Source: Galerina marginata (Eukaryota > Basidiomycota > Agaricomycetes > Agaricales > Galerinaceae). From it: 64,000 nt of DNA. The notes under the pieces were generated by a model. It saw nothing but the letters and a program-made list of their open reading frames with translations. It ran no database searches and was not told the DNA's origin. This document shows, in pieces, positions 47,288 through 58,539 of this stretch. Position 1 is the first letter of the stretch; the number at the start of each line of letters is the position of its first letter. The position numbers and the translations under genes were made by a program. The stretch lies in assembly GCA_023014335.1 (NCBI GenBank), contig JAECYW010000020.1, forward strand, positions 434,001-498,000, in the 5' to 3' direction.

Positions 47288-50200
47288 GTTAGTGATCGTG
47301 TGCTACACCTGTAATTCATTTCCCTTCTCTGTCAAAATACGAAACATCTAAGTTTCAAAAAGAAATGTGCTGCTCTGTGATCTTAGAATCCGATTCTGGA
47401 TTTAGTAACCGATTTTTTGTAGCATTCGACACTTCACGGCCGATTTTGGAAGATCTCCCTTCCGTTCTCGATGCTATGGATAATCTGAAAATAGACAGTC
47501 GAACTACGCAGTCGGCCACCCTCTTTGCCGGCCTCTTTCTTGACAAGGGAACCAGTTCCAGGTGTGCATTTGTTAGAATAACGTGAGTACATAATCCCCG
47601 GTCTGTGCGGGTCAAAGCGGCCCCAGGCGTTGGAGTTCATAATTGATTAAATCCTGTGCCAATATACGAAAAATGTAGCCATGTGTATCCGATCGCAGTA
47701 AACGCAGTAGCATTAGGTATTTGGAGTGTGAGAGGTATTATGTCCGGCGTACAAAATTCACAATGCAGCCACCTCGACCATAGAAGTATTGAGAGGAGAT
47801 CTATGCCTTTACCAGGCGAATAAATACGTACGAACCGTCATTAGCATTGGAGTATTCTACCTATATCCGATCAGGGAATCGGACGGAGGAATGCATGTCA
47901 CTTTAAAGCTGAACATTTGTCGCCTTTGCTTACACCACAGAAAGAGAGAAGGACGTTTCGGACCGTGTCGGATGAAGTTATAACGCCGTCGTTCCGCTGA
48001 AACTGACAGGTATGACGATGTTGGGACATTTTAATGGCTTCTGACCGACATTCTAGGACTATCTGATAATCCTTTCCTTCAAGAAGCGTCGGCCTTTCAT
48101 GTTATGGGTTGAAGAAAGCTAATGATAACCGGCGACTTGTTTGGATTGCCGCCGTTCACCGGGCTTTTTACCGGCTGATCAGCGTGCCGAGTATAGTTAC
48201 TGTGGAGAAAAAGCTCCATTTGGCTGAGCGTCTATTTGGGGCAAAGCTCACCGCTAATCATTATCGCATTTAACGTCCAACTCACGGCTGTCTTGCTCAT
48301 ATGCGAATTTGAATGTCTTGAGTGGTTATGGGAGGGGGAGCGTGCTGGCTACGAAGATAGCCTATAGTTAGTCTAGAACCCCAGGAAAAAACTGATGTCG
48401 GCGTACGCTACCATTGGGTACTAAATATGGAACGCAAGAAGAGCGATATGAGGGTAAGAGACATTGGGAAGAAGAACCTAAAGTCAGGACGCATGTATCG
48501 GGGTTCCAGGCCGCTGCGCTCGCACCCAAGACGCGTGGTTCTGTATATTCCGGGCTGCATCCGATGAGTAAACGATGTGCTTGGGTAATTACTTTCAGCC
48601 TCACTGGTATCGCCTCGTGCGCAATCTGCTATAGAAAGGAACCTTACTGTATTATTCATTGTTGACTGTTACTAATGTGCAATAAATTTTCGTTGAGAAG
48701 CCGCAGCACGCGCGTCCAACGGCTCATCCTGCCTCGGCATCTAAATCTTGTTTGCTTTGTTGGAAGATGGTCGACATCGATTACTTCACGCACGCCACAA
48801 ATGGGCGAGTTGAGCGAGTTTCGATTTAATACCATTCAACTCTAAATAATTTTAACGGAAGTGCCGCAGCCCTCGGGATATCGGTGATCAAACGCTAGAG
48901 TTAGTGGGTCATCTTTTGACGATAAATCGGGGTTCGTTTGACGTATAGGTGCGAGTTTAAACCTCGATGACTATATCTCGCTGAGTTCAGGGCTTTTTTA
49001 CGATCTTTTGGTGGACAAGACATCGAAATGGCTTGCAATGAAATAGAAAGGCAGGGTGTGAAGGTGACTCAGCGATACTCTCTATCACCCTACAATGATA
49101 TCGATTGTGCACGAGTGTGCGCTTAAACCTTTCGAACCATGAGCTAGGCCTTAAGCTGCCGGGGTTAGTGCTGTCTACTGTACATAAGTGGGCCTGATGA
49201 GGTGACCGATTTCACGTCAACCTCCGCGTCGTCCAAGGAGCTATCGGTCATCAGACGTACACGTTACGATAGTGCTAGAACCAGATGCTTAGTTTAGTGG
49301 ACAGTGCCTCAGAGGGGCTTTATTGTGACTCCAGTATTTTCCTTTACGGGCGAAAGGTCGATCGGTGCTGTCCACCGCAGTTTGGGGGAACCAAATACGA
49401 TTGCGAATCGCTAACAAGGTGATCACACCATTTTTTATAGCCTATTTGAGCTCCTTCATGTAGTACTCCAAACTACATATTGGGAGATGATCCTTGCATT
49501 CATTTTAAGATGACTGATGCGCTTAATACTAGTAAATGCCGTGGGGCAGCCGGGTCCACGAAGCTGAATCGGCCATGGAGGAAAGGATCCTCATCTGCCA
49601 CATTGAACACCGGCCGGCCATCTTGGATAGCGAGATACCCACCCAGGCGACTTGATCGGCGCGTAATAGCTCTCTGAAATAGAGGTACTGGGTGCTAATG
49701 GAGACAGAAGGGCGAAAAGTGAACACCACGGAAGCAAGTGTTGGGAGAAGGCAGCGGCGACTTGATGAATAGCCGAAATTGCTTAGGCTTCCTGTCACTT
49801 GTCGCTCCGACTGTGAGAAGTGAGAAAGTAGGTTTTTCGATAATTGCGAGCTTGGGGCCACCCCCAAGAATGGCGGTGATACTTATTTATAACTACGCAG
49901 AATATATTTTCTTTCAAGTGGTCTAGGATGCATTTTGAGGATGACAAACGCTCCGCAGAGAGGAGGCATACACAGCCATTTGACTCCATGAGGCACAATG
50001 TCAAGGCTCTTCAAATGCGGAAGGCGCGGTGCAGATCATAGGCCCCTGTCGACACGTGGGAAGTCATCGTGTTTACGGCGTTTTGAGGAGAGATCCAGAC
50101 CGATATGGTAAGGAAGGTAATTGGATAAGAATCTGTCTTGCGGCACCAACGCAAGACCTTTTTTGACGGTGAGCAAGTCGAATATGTTAACTATGCTATT

Positions 50201-51252
50201 AATTTTCCGAGTAGTTGCTGATAAATGCAGTCAGCATTTTCGTCATAAGTTTTATTGGATATACACTATTTTGCAGAAAGCGGCAAGCCTCGATGGTGAC
50301 GATTTTCAACTCGTTCCTGATACTGCGGAGTTTTATTGATCCCTTTTTCCCGATGCGATTGCGATACGCGGTGCGGTGCCCCACGAGCGGCGGTGGCAAT
50401 TCGCCAAAAACGCTGCCATCTTTGTTGTGAAACTGGTATTGATCTCGCGTTTTGGGGGTAATTCGTGCGTTAAGTATAGACTTTATGGGCAAAAACAAGA
50501 CCGCAAATCCCCATCATGGGTCTGACGTGACACAGATCCAGTCGGACAGGACCGTGGTTTCAAATACCCAACTTTCCGACGTTTTGGTCAATTTATTCTA
50601 GACCGCCTTGAAGCCCTCAAAGAGACAGACAACGTTATGAAGTTGAGTGAAAGGGAAGGTGAATCGGATACTTTGTACGTTTTCCTCGGATTTGCATCGT
50701 GATTACACAGGTAAAGGATTTGGCACTGTAGGTTTAGAGCCGCAGATCGGTGAATAACACGTCAAAAGGAGCTTTTTCAGTTGAATCAGGGTTGCATTGT
50801 TGACTAATGAAGAACACGAACGCCAATCCTTTTGGTTCCTTCTTTTTTAAGCCTCGGGTTAACCGGCATCGCTCGCGGGCTTTAATCAGGGATCGATGCT
50901 CTTCCTTAGCGTCAATCCCATAAAAGGAGGACAAACCATCGTCGGCGAATCCCCTTCCCGTCTTAACTACCCACCCTTTTCAATCAATCTCAAAGCCTCG
51001 GCGACGCTTTCTCTAACGCTCAGTCTACCTCAAGTTCCCTCCCTTACCCTCGACAAGTCAAAGCCTTACCGGCGTCAATTTTCCCTACTTCTCACCTGAT
51101 ACTGCAGTTCCCGGCCAGTAAACCATTTCCGGTCGATCGGTATAATATCCTCACCTGGTGGACGTTAGCGAATGCTATATAATCAGCGCAGTCTTTAAAG
51201 GTCCTCGGTTTTACAAGTCTTCCCATATTCGAATTCAGTTTTCTGGTCCAAA
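47288..51252. other. Long intergenic region, nothing recognised
   Basis: Nearly 4 kb without a convincing gene. All open frames are under 115 codons and none shows a family motif or conserved splice sites. No inverted or direct repeats of note were seen by eye. The right end must carry the promoter and 5' leader of the C2H2 factor. Confidence 0.4.
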
Positions 51253-53456
51253 ATGTCATCTTCCCAACACTCTTCGACGTTGTCGACTGCTTCGACGCCT
51301 GTGTCATTACCTAGTATCCACGAAATGTTTCCCGGTATGGCAAGTTCTCGGTTCTTGGAGTGAATGAGAACTCATATTTTCCTTTGATGACAACCTCGAT
51401 TTTACCGGCAGATCACTTAATGCGCAAAGACGCTCATCATTGCTATGACAGTGAACGCCAGCGCTCTCATGGCGGGTATGTACACCCCGAGGTGCGTATT
51501 TTTATTTACCCCCCCCGTGCGTAGCCGGCTGATGTCAAATCCGATTCTTGGCCTTCTTAGTCACCCGGCGTTTTTCACCCACAGCATCGGCACTCCGTAT
51601 CCTCGCAATGTGGATGCCGCAGTGGATCTCACGCAAAATGTCCAATTCCTCTTCACAACCCGCCGACAAATGTAGGAGCAGCACAAATTCACGACCCGAG
51701 GCTCTACGGGCCTCAACTTGGGAAGGAACACCTGTCACCGTCTCAAAATGTCTATCCTTACAATGCTCTTCACTCTTCTCCGGCATTGCCTTCCTTACAA
51801 CATATCGCATCATCGTCTACCCAGCCAAATAGACCCGCGAATCCACAGCACCTCGGTCACAACTCCCTCGTAGCGAGCGGGAGTTCACCTGTGTTCCGCG
51901 TTTCTGCCACCCCGTTATCCGCACAGGATGATCGCCACGAGGGTCAAAAGGTGAGGCATGGGCGGGAGGCGTTTCCTCCTGCCACGACCTCGCCTGAAGG
52001 TCGATACGCAGCCGTCTCCTCGCCCCGAACTCGTGCTCAAGCGGGTATTGATCCGTATCCCGCGATCATTTCATTTCCTACATCACGCCCTGGTCCCTTG
52101 CCTCCCGCCCCCTCGAAACACCATCATAATTATCCGAATAATCGCTACCCGAATAATCCGCCAGGTCTAGGATCAGGGCCACACGAGTACGAGGAAAGAT
52201 ATGTCAACCGCGACTCCTTTCACTCTAATGGTATCATCAATCGGCACGGCGAGGATGCACATGAAGAGGAGGACGATGCGGCCGCCAGTGGCGCTGACGA
52301 TAACGATACCTCTAACGGGAAGAAACATATTTGCCCCACATGCTTCAAGCGTTTTAATCGACCGAGTAGCTTGAGAATACACGTCAACACGCACACAGGA
52401 GCTACGCGTAAGTCATTTCCGTAGTCATTTTCTATCCCTTTTCTGCATGATGCTGAATATCGTATATTTGTAGCGTTTAGATGTCCGTGGCCTAATTGCG
52501 GCCGAGAATTCAATGTCAACTCCAACATGAGGCGGCATTACCGCAACCATACCACACCTGGGTTCTCCCGCTCGCAACTTTCTAGTAATGCTAATAACGC
52601 CAATCCACATCCGAACGATGGGAGGCGCAAGAGGCGCCGTGTCAGCGCGCCCCAGATTCCACTACCCACGTCTGCCGCTTCCTTTACCCCCGGCCCACCA
52701 TCTCGTCCAGACCATGCACCTTATCGGACCGAATACCAACAGAGGCACTCGCCTGAACCTCTTCATAGACCGCCCCACGCTCCTTACCCTGCTCACCACG
52801 CGCAAACTCACCGCTCGGTTAGGTCTCACGCTTTTACTCAGCAGCATTCAGGGTCTTTCATGTCTTCGCCTCCCATCTCGAGTCTTTCCGTGAGCGACGA
52901 CGATTCGAGTTCAGGATCCGACTCCGACATGGAAGAAGAAAAGTACCCGGCTCCATCGTCCCACATGATTTCCAAGAAGGAGGTCGACGACGATTTGATC
53001 GAGTACGAGCCCGATGCATCCTCGCTTGGATATCGGACCGCAAGCCTGACGCAGTCTCTCGCTCGCGTAGCAGTCGCGTCGATCAATGACACTAGGAGAA
53101 GCCACCCATACGGATTGTACAGTCCCACCCACCAACCCGCCCATGGGCCGAACAATAATGATACACCAATGCTCCGGCCAGACCACAGGTACGGACATTC
53201 AAACGGCCACCAAGACCCGCGCCGTCCACTGACGCCTGGGTCGAGCTTCCACTCCTCTTCGGCGTCGCCTTCTGTCTCTCCTTCTCCTCCCCCTTCTGGC
53301 AACACGGAATCCAATTCGCCCATTCGTCTCAACGCCCCGTCGAATTATAAATACAGTGCGTCCACACCGTATGTGCGCTCGCTGGCAGACTCTCGGGTAT
53401 CGACGACACTGAGACCAGCGTTTGGAAATTCCAGCGAACGGGAGCGGAGTTGGTAA
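51253..53456 (+). CDS. C2H2 zinc-finger transcription factor (two fingers)
   Basis: The DNA-binding part is clear: CPTCFKRFNRPSSLRIHVNTH, then an intron (52408-52473), then PFRCPWPNCGREF and NVNSNMRRHYRNH. This two-finger pair is common in basidiomycete nuclear regulators. The last exon (52474-53456) adds a basic patch (GRRKRRRVS, a likely nuclear signal), His/Pro-rich and Ser-rich low-complexity stretches and an acidic patch (SDMEEEK). The likely start is ATG 51253, because LPSIHEMFP, a conserved N-terminal motif of this group, is encoded at 51253-51334 and continues after an intron as DHLMRKD (51412-51475). The join from there to the large exon ending at 52407 is not resolved. It probably acts in the nucleus as an activator or repressor of unknown targets. 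Confidence 0.8.
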
Positions 53457-54696
53457 GAAATTCGCTCGTTTCCTAACTGCATTGGTTCTGCCATTTGCGG
53501 TTGCTTTCTTGATGTTTTCTTGTAGTTGTATTTTTTGGCTACCAAATGAAGGTTGTAATTTTGTTCCCCGCTGTCTTCGTAATAGTATTGCTATCGATAG
53601 TAGTTCCTGTTCATTAGTTAATCGTCGTCCTATGTCGCATCATCCTTACATGCCTCGTCCTTCATCGATCACTCATTGTAGTTAAATGATATTCTTGGAG
53701 TTCCTTCGTAGATCAACATCGTTGAAACAATATCGACTGGACCAGATGGGAATGAAGTGCTTCACACTGCCTCCACCCCTGTTCCATTCCATGATGATAT
53801 GGGTGTCTGCCTGAACTCGTCTTCATTTTACTGAAACTTGTGAGATTATATCTCCCGTATTTTTTTGTCAATTTGCCGTGGGCGATAGAAGCGCCCACCT
53901 CTATCGCCCAAGTGGCCTCGTAAATATTGCTCTACTCAAAACACAAGATTATGAAATATCATTCGGAGCATAAGCCAGAGACACTATTACTTGGGGCCAG
54001 GTGAGCTCCCACTGCCGAAATGACTCAGACCAACTGAATACAAGGACAACGACGCCGACGGGTAAGGGTCCAGGCTGGGATCGCCGTGCGCGTGGTTATA
54101 ATTAGCCATTTTCTCCCGAAACGGTGATCATGATGTCAAGGTTTCGACGGAGACAATACGCTCAAAATCTTGATGCTGATTGATGTGAGAATTCACAATG
54201 AAAGTCATAACCACAGACGTAATCACTCGGACATTCCTGGGCAGTTTGTCAGTTTAATAAAGGGGTTTAAGGTTATGGGATTTCCGCACAATGTCATGAG
54301 TAGAAACACCGGGTGAGGGGTGGGGTGATTTCTCAGCCAAGCGAGATTATAACGCAAGCACGATTTGTACAAAGTGCGACAAAGCGGAATTTTATCGCCT
54401 CTCAATATTCGAGTAAAAGGTGAATTAGAAGCCGAGGCAAATGGCTACGTAATTTCTTGCGTGAGACGTGTGGCGAGTGAAATTGCCATGGGCTCAATTT
54501 ACTAACCGACGTCAGGTCCTTCAGGTGAATGACATCGTCTAGCCTGACCTCAAAGCCAAGGTGCCGACGGCGATGATTGCGCGGAATTCGTTCCTTTGAA
54601 GGTGCTCTCAACACCGCCAAGCCTACCACATGCCTGCATTGGAAGGGAAATAACTAATCGAAGGAGCAAGGGGTACAACGAATGTGTACATTGTCC
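53457..54696. other. Intergenic between convergent C2H2 and hydrolase genes
   Basis: No gene recognised. The left part is T-rich and probably the 3' UTR of the C2H2 factor. Confidence 0.4.
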
Positions 54697-56055
54697 CTAC
54701 AGTTTACTCGGCAGAGCTTGACTCTTTTGAAGTATGGAGAATAGAGCGGCGGCTAGTTTGGATGGGGATTCTTGTACAACCTTAGCAAAGGGTATTATTT
54801 TCAGTAGCGCGTTAAAAGGATGAATTTGGAGGAGACCTACTAAATGTCCTACGTTCTCCAAGCGCGTGACAGAGGCAAAGTTCCTGCCTTCCTTGGGGTT
54901 TATTATTGATTCCTGGACGTCTCGCTCACTTTATACATGCGTTAACCCACCTACAGCGCCATACGTAGAAGTTATGTAACTCACAACATATCGGCATTGT
55001 CACCGAAGATGAGATGAACGGGTATATGTGCACAAATCTGGTTCAGTCGGTTAAGTGCGTCGTAAGCGAAGAGTTTGCCTGTGAAAGCAATATTTTCTGC
55101 CAGTCTGTGTGTCGCTAAGGTGGTACCAGTTTTGTCAGGATAGAAAGCAGTTGGAAGAGACCGGAGGCCATATTTCTAGAATATGTGGGCTTAGCTCGAA
55201 GTAGAAGGTTCTGCGAACTTACCACATAGGCATCAAATACCCGCTCCTCCCAAGATCCCCAAGGTAGGCGAGACTTAAGCCAGTGAGTTGCCTCGTCATT
55301 TGACTTCCAGACGTCTTTCCTGATTGGTGTCATCGTTTCCACAAGCTTGTAGATGTCAGAGTCTCGTCCATCTTTATCTTTGCTCCAGATTGGCGGGTCG
55401 ACAAGGATGATGCTAGAGAAAGGGATTCTAGAAGGTGGATTGAAGTAAGACGTTGATAAAGTGCTGTCCGATATATTAGACCGTCGATCCACAATCAGGC
55501 AGTCCAAGAAGACGTACACGCCAACGGCACCCGCGGAGTGACCGCAAAGGACAACCGGGTGTAGCTTGGGGTTAACAGGACCAAGTAAGCCGGATTTGAA
55601 GAGCGTAGCGAATGCGTCAGCGTAATCCCAGATTGCTTTTAAAGCAATCGCAAACAAGAGTTAGGTTGCGCTATTTGCTACCAGAATGTCGAACTCACTT
55701 AAGATTCTCGGATTTCGAGCTAATATTTCCTCGTTGACAATGCACCCTTCTCCATGGTTTTGGCAATCAAGTCCCCAAGCCTCGCGAATCACCTTCTTTG
55801 CGTCGATTTTAAAGAGGTCTTCTATCGTTGGTTCCCAGGTTTCCTTGACTGTAAGATTGAATTTATAAGCAGGTCATGTATGCACCATCAATGGAACTAA
55901 CAGAAGCCTGCGCCGTGTCCGAGGAGAAGGATGATACCAGGATCCTTGGGGTCAATCGGAAGGTCAGAAAGTCGGGTATATCTCTTTATAGGACAGATGA
56001 GCGGAGTTCCATAGGTCTGTGTCGTGAGAGTATATCTTTCAACTTTCAAAGTCAT
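54697..56055 (-). CDS. Alpha/beta-hydrolase (serine hydrolase)
   Basis: Exons on the minus strand: 56055-55902, 55848-55699, 55635-55223, 55175-54985 and 54928-54697. They sum to 1140 nt (379 aa) and close in frame at TAG 54697-54699. The fold signature is complete: an oxyanion segment LLLGHGAGF near residue 50, EAWGLDCQNHGEG (the family's D-x-x-x-HG region), nucleophile elbow CGHSAGAVG, the acid region LIFGDNADM and a likely catalytic His in VGHLVGL near the C-terminus. There is no signal peptide, so it is probably cytosolic. Fungal proteins of this type are annotated as Abhydrolase_1/6 members, some of them peroxisomal or toxin-biosynthesis-linked; the substrate is open. The C-terminus ends PSKL, weakly like a PTS1 signal (usually SKL), which fits peroxisomal import. 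Confidence 0.85.
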
Positions 56056-56532
56056 GCTTAAGACCAACGCGTTAGTTGCTTCACAGTACAGTGATTCAGA
56101 GTGTTGGTTAGAAGAAAAAGACGTCGACCAAGGTCAACGGACGTGTTGATCTACACCGCGTCAAGAACCGAATCACGAGGTTACAGCTGATTGGATGCCG
56201 CAATGACCAGGCTTTCTCAGGTACGACTACCCGTGGAAATTAAGGAATACTGCCGTAGATAAGATAAGATCAATGGATGCCATGTGCAAAACGATCATGG
56301 GCGCTTGTTCGGCGCTGTTTTTAATTTACTCCCTGGTTCAGACCGAATCACAGGTGTTGATTTAGGGATTTAGAAGTACATTTGACGATGAGAAAAATGA
56401 TGGAAACCATCATAGTGAACCGAGACGTTGATAGGACCAAGGAAAGTTACAGGGGTATTGAACCTCTGATAGTCATCTGTGTCAACTTACTTATATACAG
56501 CCTCCTTGGTTCCCACCTCATCTTGCACCATC
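56056..56532. other. Divergent intergenic region, hydrolase and PLAC8 promoters
   Basis: 477 bases between two divergent starts. A TATATA box for PLAC8 lies at 56492-56497. Nothing else was recognised. Confidence 0.4.
56492..56497 (+). promoter_or_regulatory. TATA box of the PLAC8 gene
   Basis: TATATA lies 35 bases upstream of the ATG at 56533, which gives a very short leader. Confidence 0.5.
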
Positions 56533-57213
56533 ATGTCTACCACCACCGAGAAGCAAGGAAAAGGACCTCAGGTCTGTGTTCTTTTCCGTCATATCCTATT
56601 TTACCACTATTTATCTGACCTGATTCAGAACACCCAACCCGAGGCAGTGCCCCCGATGTTAGTTCCCGGCGCTGGGAATAGAAACGTTCACAATCTGCCA
56701 TACGACAACGATGGTAAACGCGACTGGAGTTTTGGCATCCTCTCATGTCTTGGAGACGTTGATACTTGTGCGTTATTTTTATTGTGATCTATGAAAATTA
56801 TGCCAAGACGGCAATTTGTCAGGTTGCTTGGCATGCTGGTGTCCCTGCCTCGCTCATGGAAAGAATCGTCGACGACTTGAATACCTGAACGTAAATGGCC
56901 TCCCAGATCCGGATCGTAACCGCGTCGTTGCTGGTGGGGATAGCTTGCTTTACGCTTGCCTGCAGGTCGCCTGTGATGTAGGATGGATTTTACAGGTGCG
57001 CTACGACCGATTACGTTTTCAAATTTGAATCTCTAAAAGAAGTTTTTATAGATTTCTACTCGCGAGAACATTCGACAGAGATACAATATCCGGGGAAATG
57101 GTGCTACTGACTGCTGTGCCGCATTTTGCTGCCAGATGTGCGACCTGGTCCAAGGCAGCCGCGAGTTGCAATTGGAGGAAGAAAGCTTTGCCATTCAACA
57201 ACCACACCCATGA
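56533..57213 (+). CDS. PLAC8-family Cys-rich protein
   Basis: Exons 56533-56571, 56629-56767, 56823-56995 and 57052-57213 sum to 513 nt (170 aa). After a polar N-terminus the PLAC8 domain begins with DWSFGILSCLGDVDT and continues with the signature CCLACWCPCLAHGKN. A hydrophobic segment (LLYACLQVACDVGWILQ) and a second Cys cluster (DCCAAFCCQMCDLVQ) follow. The domain ends near QGSRELQLEEE, the usual C-terminal box. Family members are membrane-associated. In plants and fungi they act in cadmium resistance, calcium uptake or organ size control, but the fungal role is poorly known. All four exons close in frame and no residue of the signature is missing. Confidence 0.9.
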
Positions 57214-57556
57214 TTATTGTCGTTTACTAGTTTGATTGCTGCAGCTGACCCTACTGTCGTTTTCACCTAATAGTTCTCTCCGTATTCATTTGGCCGCACT
57301 TCTGATTGCTCAGACATTGAAGATCCTAGGTTTTTTTTAAGTACTTTATTGGTTAATGTGTATGTATCGATTATTTGCCTTGATGATCGCCATCAGCCCT
57401 AATATTTTAGTTGATTTGCCTTGGCACCATCTGCAAACCAACTGAGGAACATATTTGATATATCGTCCGAGTCAATTCTCAGACACATAAATACGTCATG
57501 AGACATCAATTGAATAAGCGCTCGATAGCCGATTTTACGTCTTCCATATAGCCACC
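57214..57556. other. Intergenic between PLAC8 and BTB genes
   Basis: 343 bases, T-rich; probably the PLAC8 3' UTR and BTB promoter. The BTB start has a good context (CCACCATGG). Confidence 0.4.
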
Positions 57557-58539
57557 ATGGACCCTGCCAACTGCCCAAACGACGCTCCCGAAGTCTCTGC
57601 GCTCTGTAAGTACCGTCGAGTGATGACCATACTTCCTTCTTTTCAATCTGTCTTCCGCCGGTTAGTCAACGATCCCAATGCCGATATAACATTCAAATCC
57701 TCCGATAACGTTTTATTCAAGATTTATAAGACTTATTTAAATGCGGCCAGTGGTGGATTTGCTGTTCCTGAGCTTGTATCGACTGAGACGGAAGCCGTTT
57801 CATTGGATGAACCCTCTGAGGATCTTGAAATTCTATTCCAGTTCATACACCCGTGTTTGGAATCTCGGAAATATCGGCAGCCATCCGTCATCGAGATGGA
57901 AATATCCCTGTTTTTCTTGGTGGCGGAAGCAGCGGAGAAGTATATCGTGTTCGGTGCGACGAATACCTTCGTCACACGTATGCAGTTCGTATGCTTTCTA
58001 CTAGGCTTTTTGGTGACCTCACATAATTGGACGATGTGCCGCATTGCAGTCAGCTCAGATCTCACTATCCGATCGAGATATTAAATCATTCATCGAAGCA
58101 CGGCTATCCTAGTCTCGCGGACCAGGTGGCCATCCTCGCGTTGCCATTGCCCTTGGATAAAGTAGTTCAAGGGTTGACACACCCGGGTCTCATAGTTAAA
58201 TGGGTGCGTCTATCCGCGTTCTTAAGCGTGAGTCTAATGTTGAAGCCATCCGGTATCACCTAGTTATTATACTACAACAAATGGCTTGCGCTAGCTAAGT
58301 CAGAGTATTCTCTAATGATTAAAAAAGCTGCGCATCCCTCATGTCCCTCATTAATTTATCGAAGGGAAGCTTACTTGACAAAAGCCACATTCGACCCTCG
58401 CTCGGGAGCATCTTTGCCGCCACCTCATCCCAGCATAGCGTGCTTTCCTACCTACTGCCACTGCGATGGTACCTTTGCCAAATTATCAGTCGAAATTCAC
58501 GGAAAATTCGCCGATATTCCAAAATTCAGCTCCATGTAG
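57557..58539 (+). CDS. BTB/POZ-domain protein
   Basis: Exons 57557-57605, 57666-57984, 58050-58203 and 58264-58539 sum to 798 nt (265 aa), ending at TAG 58537-58539. The POZ core is NADITFKSSDNVLFKIYKTY, followed by the SLDEPSEDLEILFQFIHP strand-helix pattern and a C-terminal helical part (FFLVAEAAEKYIVFGATN). This matches the large agaricomycete family of short BTB proteins, which are thought to act as protein-protein adaptors, possibly for Cullin-3 ligases or in chromatin. The last exon (58264-58539) is Cys/His-containing (CPSLIY, CFPTYCHCDG) and shows no further domain. No disruption was found. Confidence 0.85.

Noticed and set aside
51548..51832. 94-codon frame near the start of the C2H2 factor
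   Set aside because: Out of frame with the zinc-finger exon; the likely coding frame here is another one.
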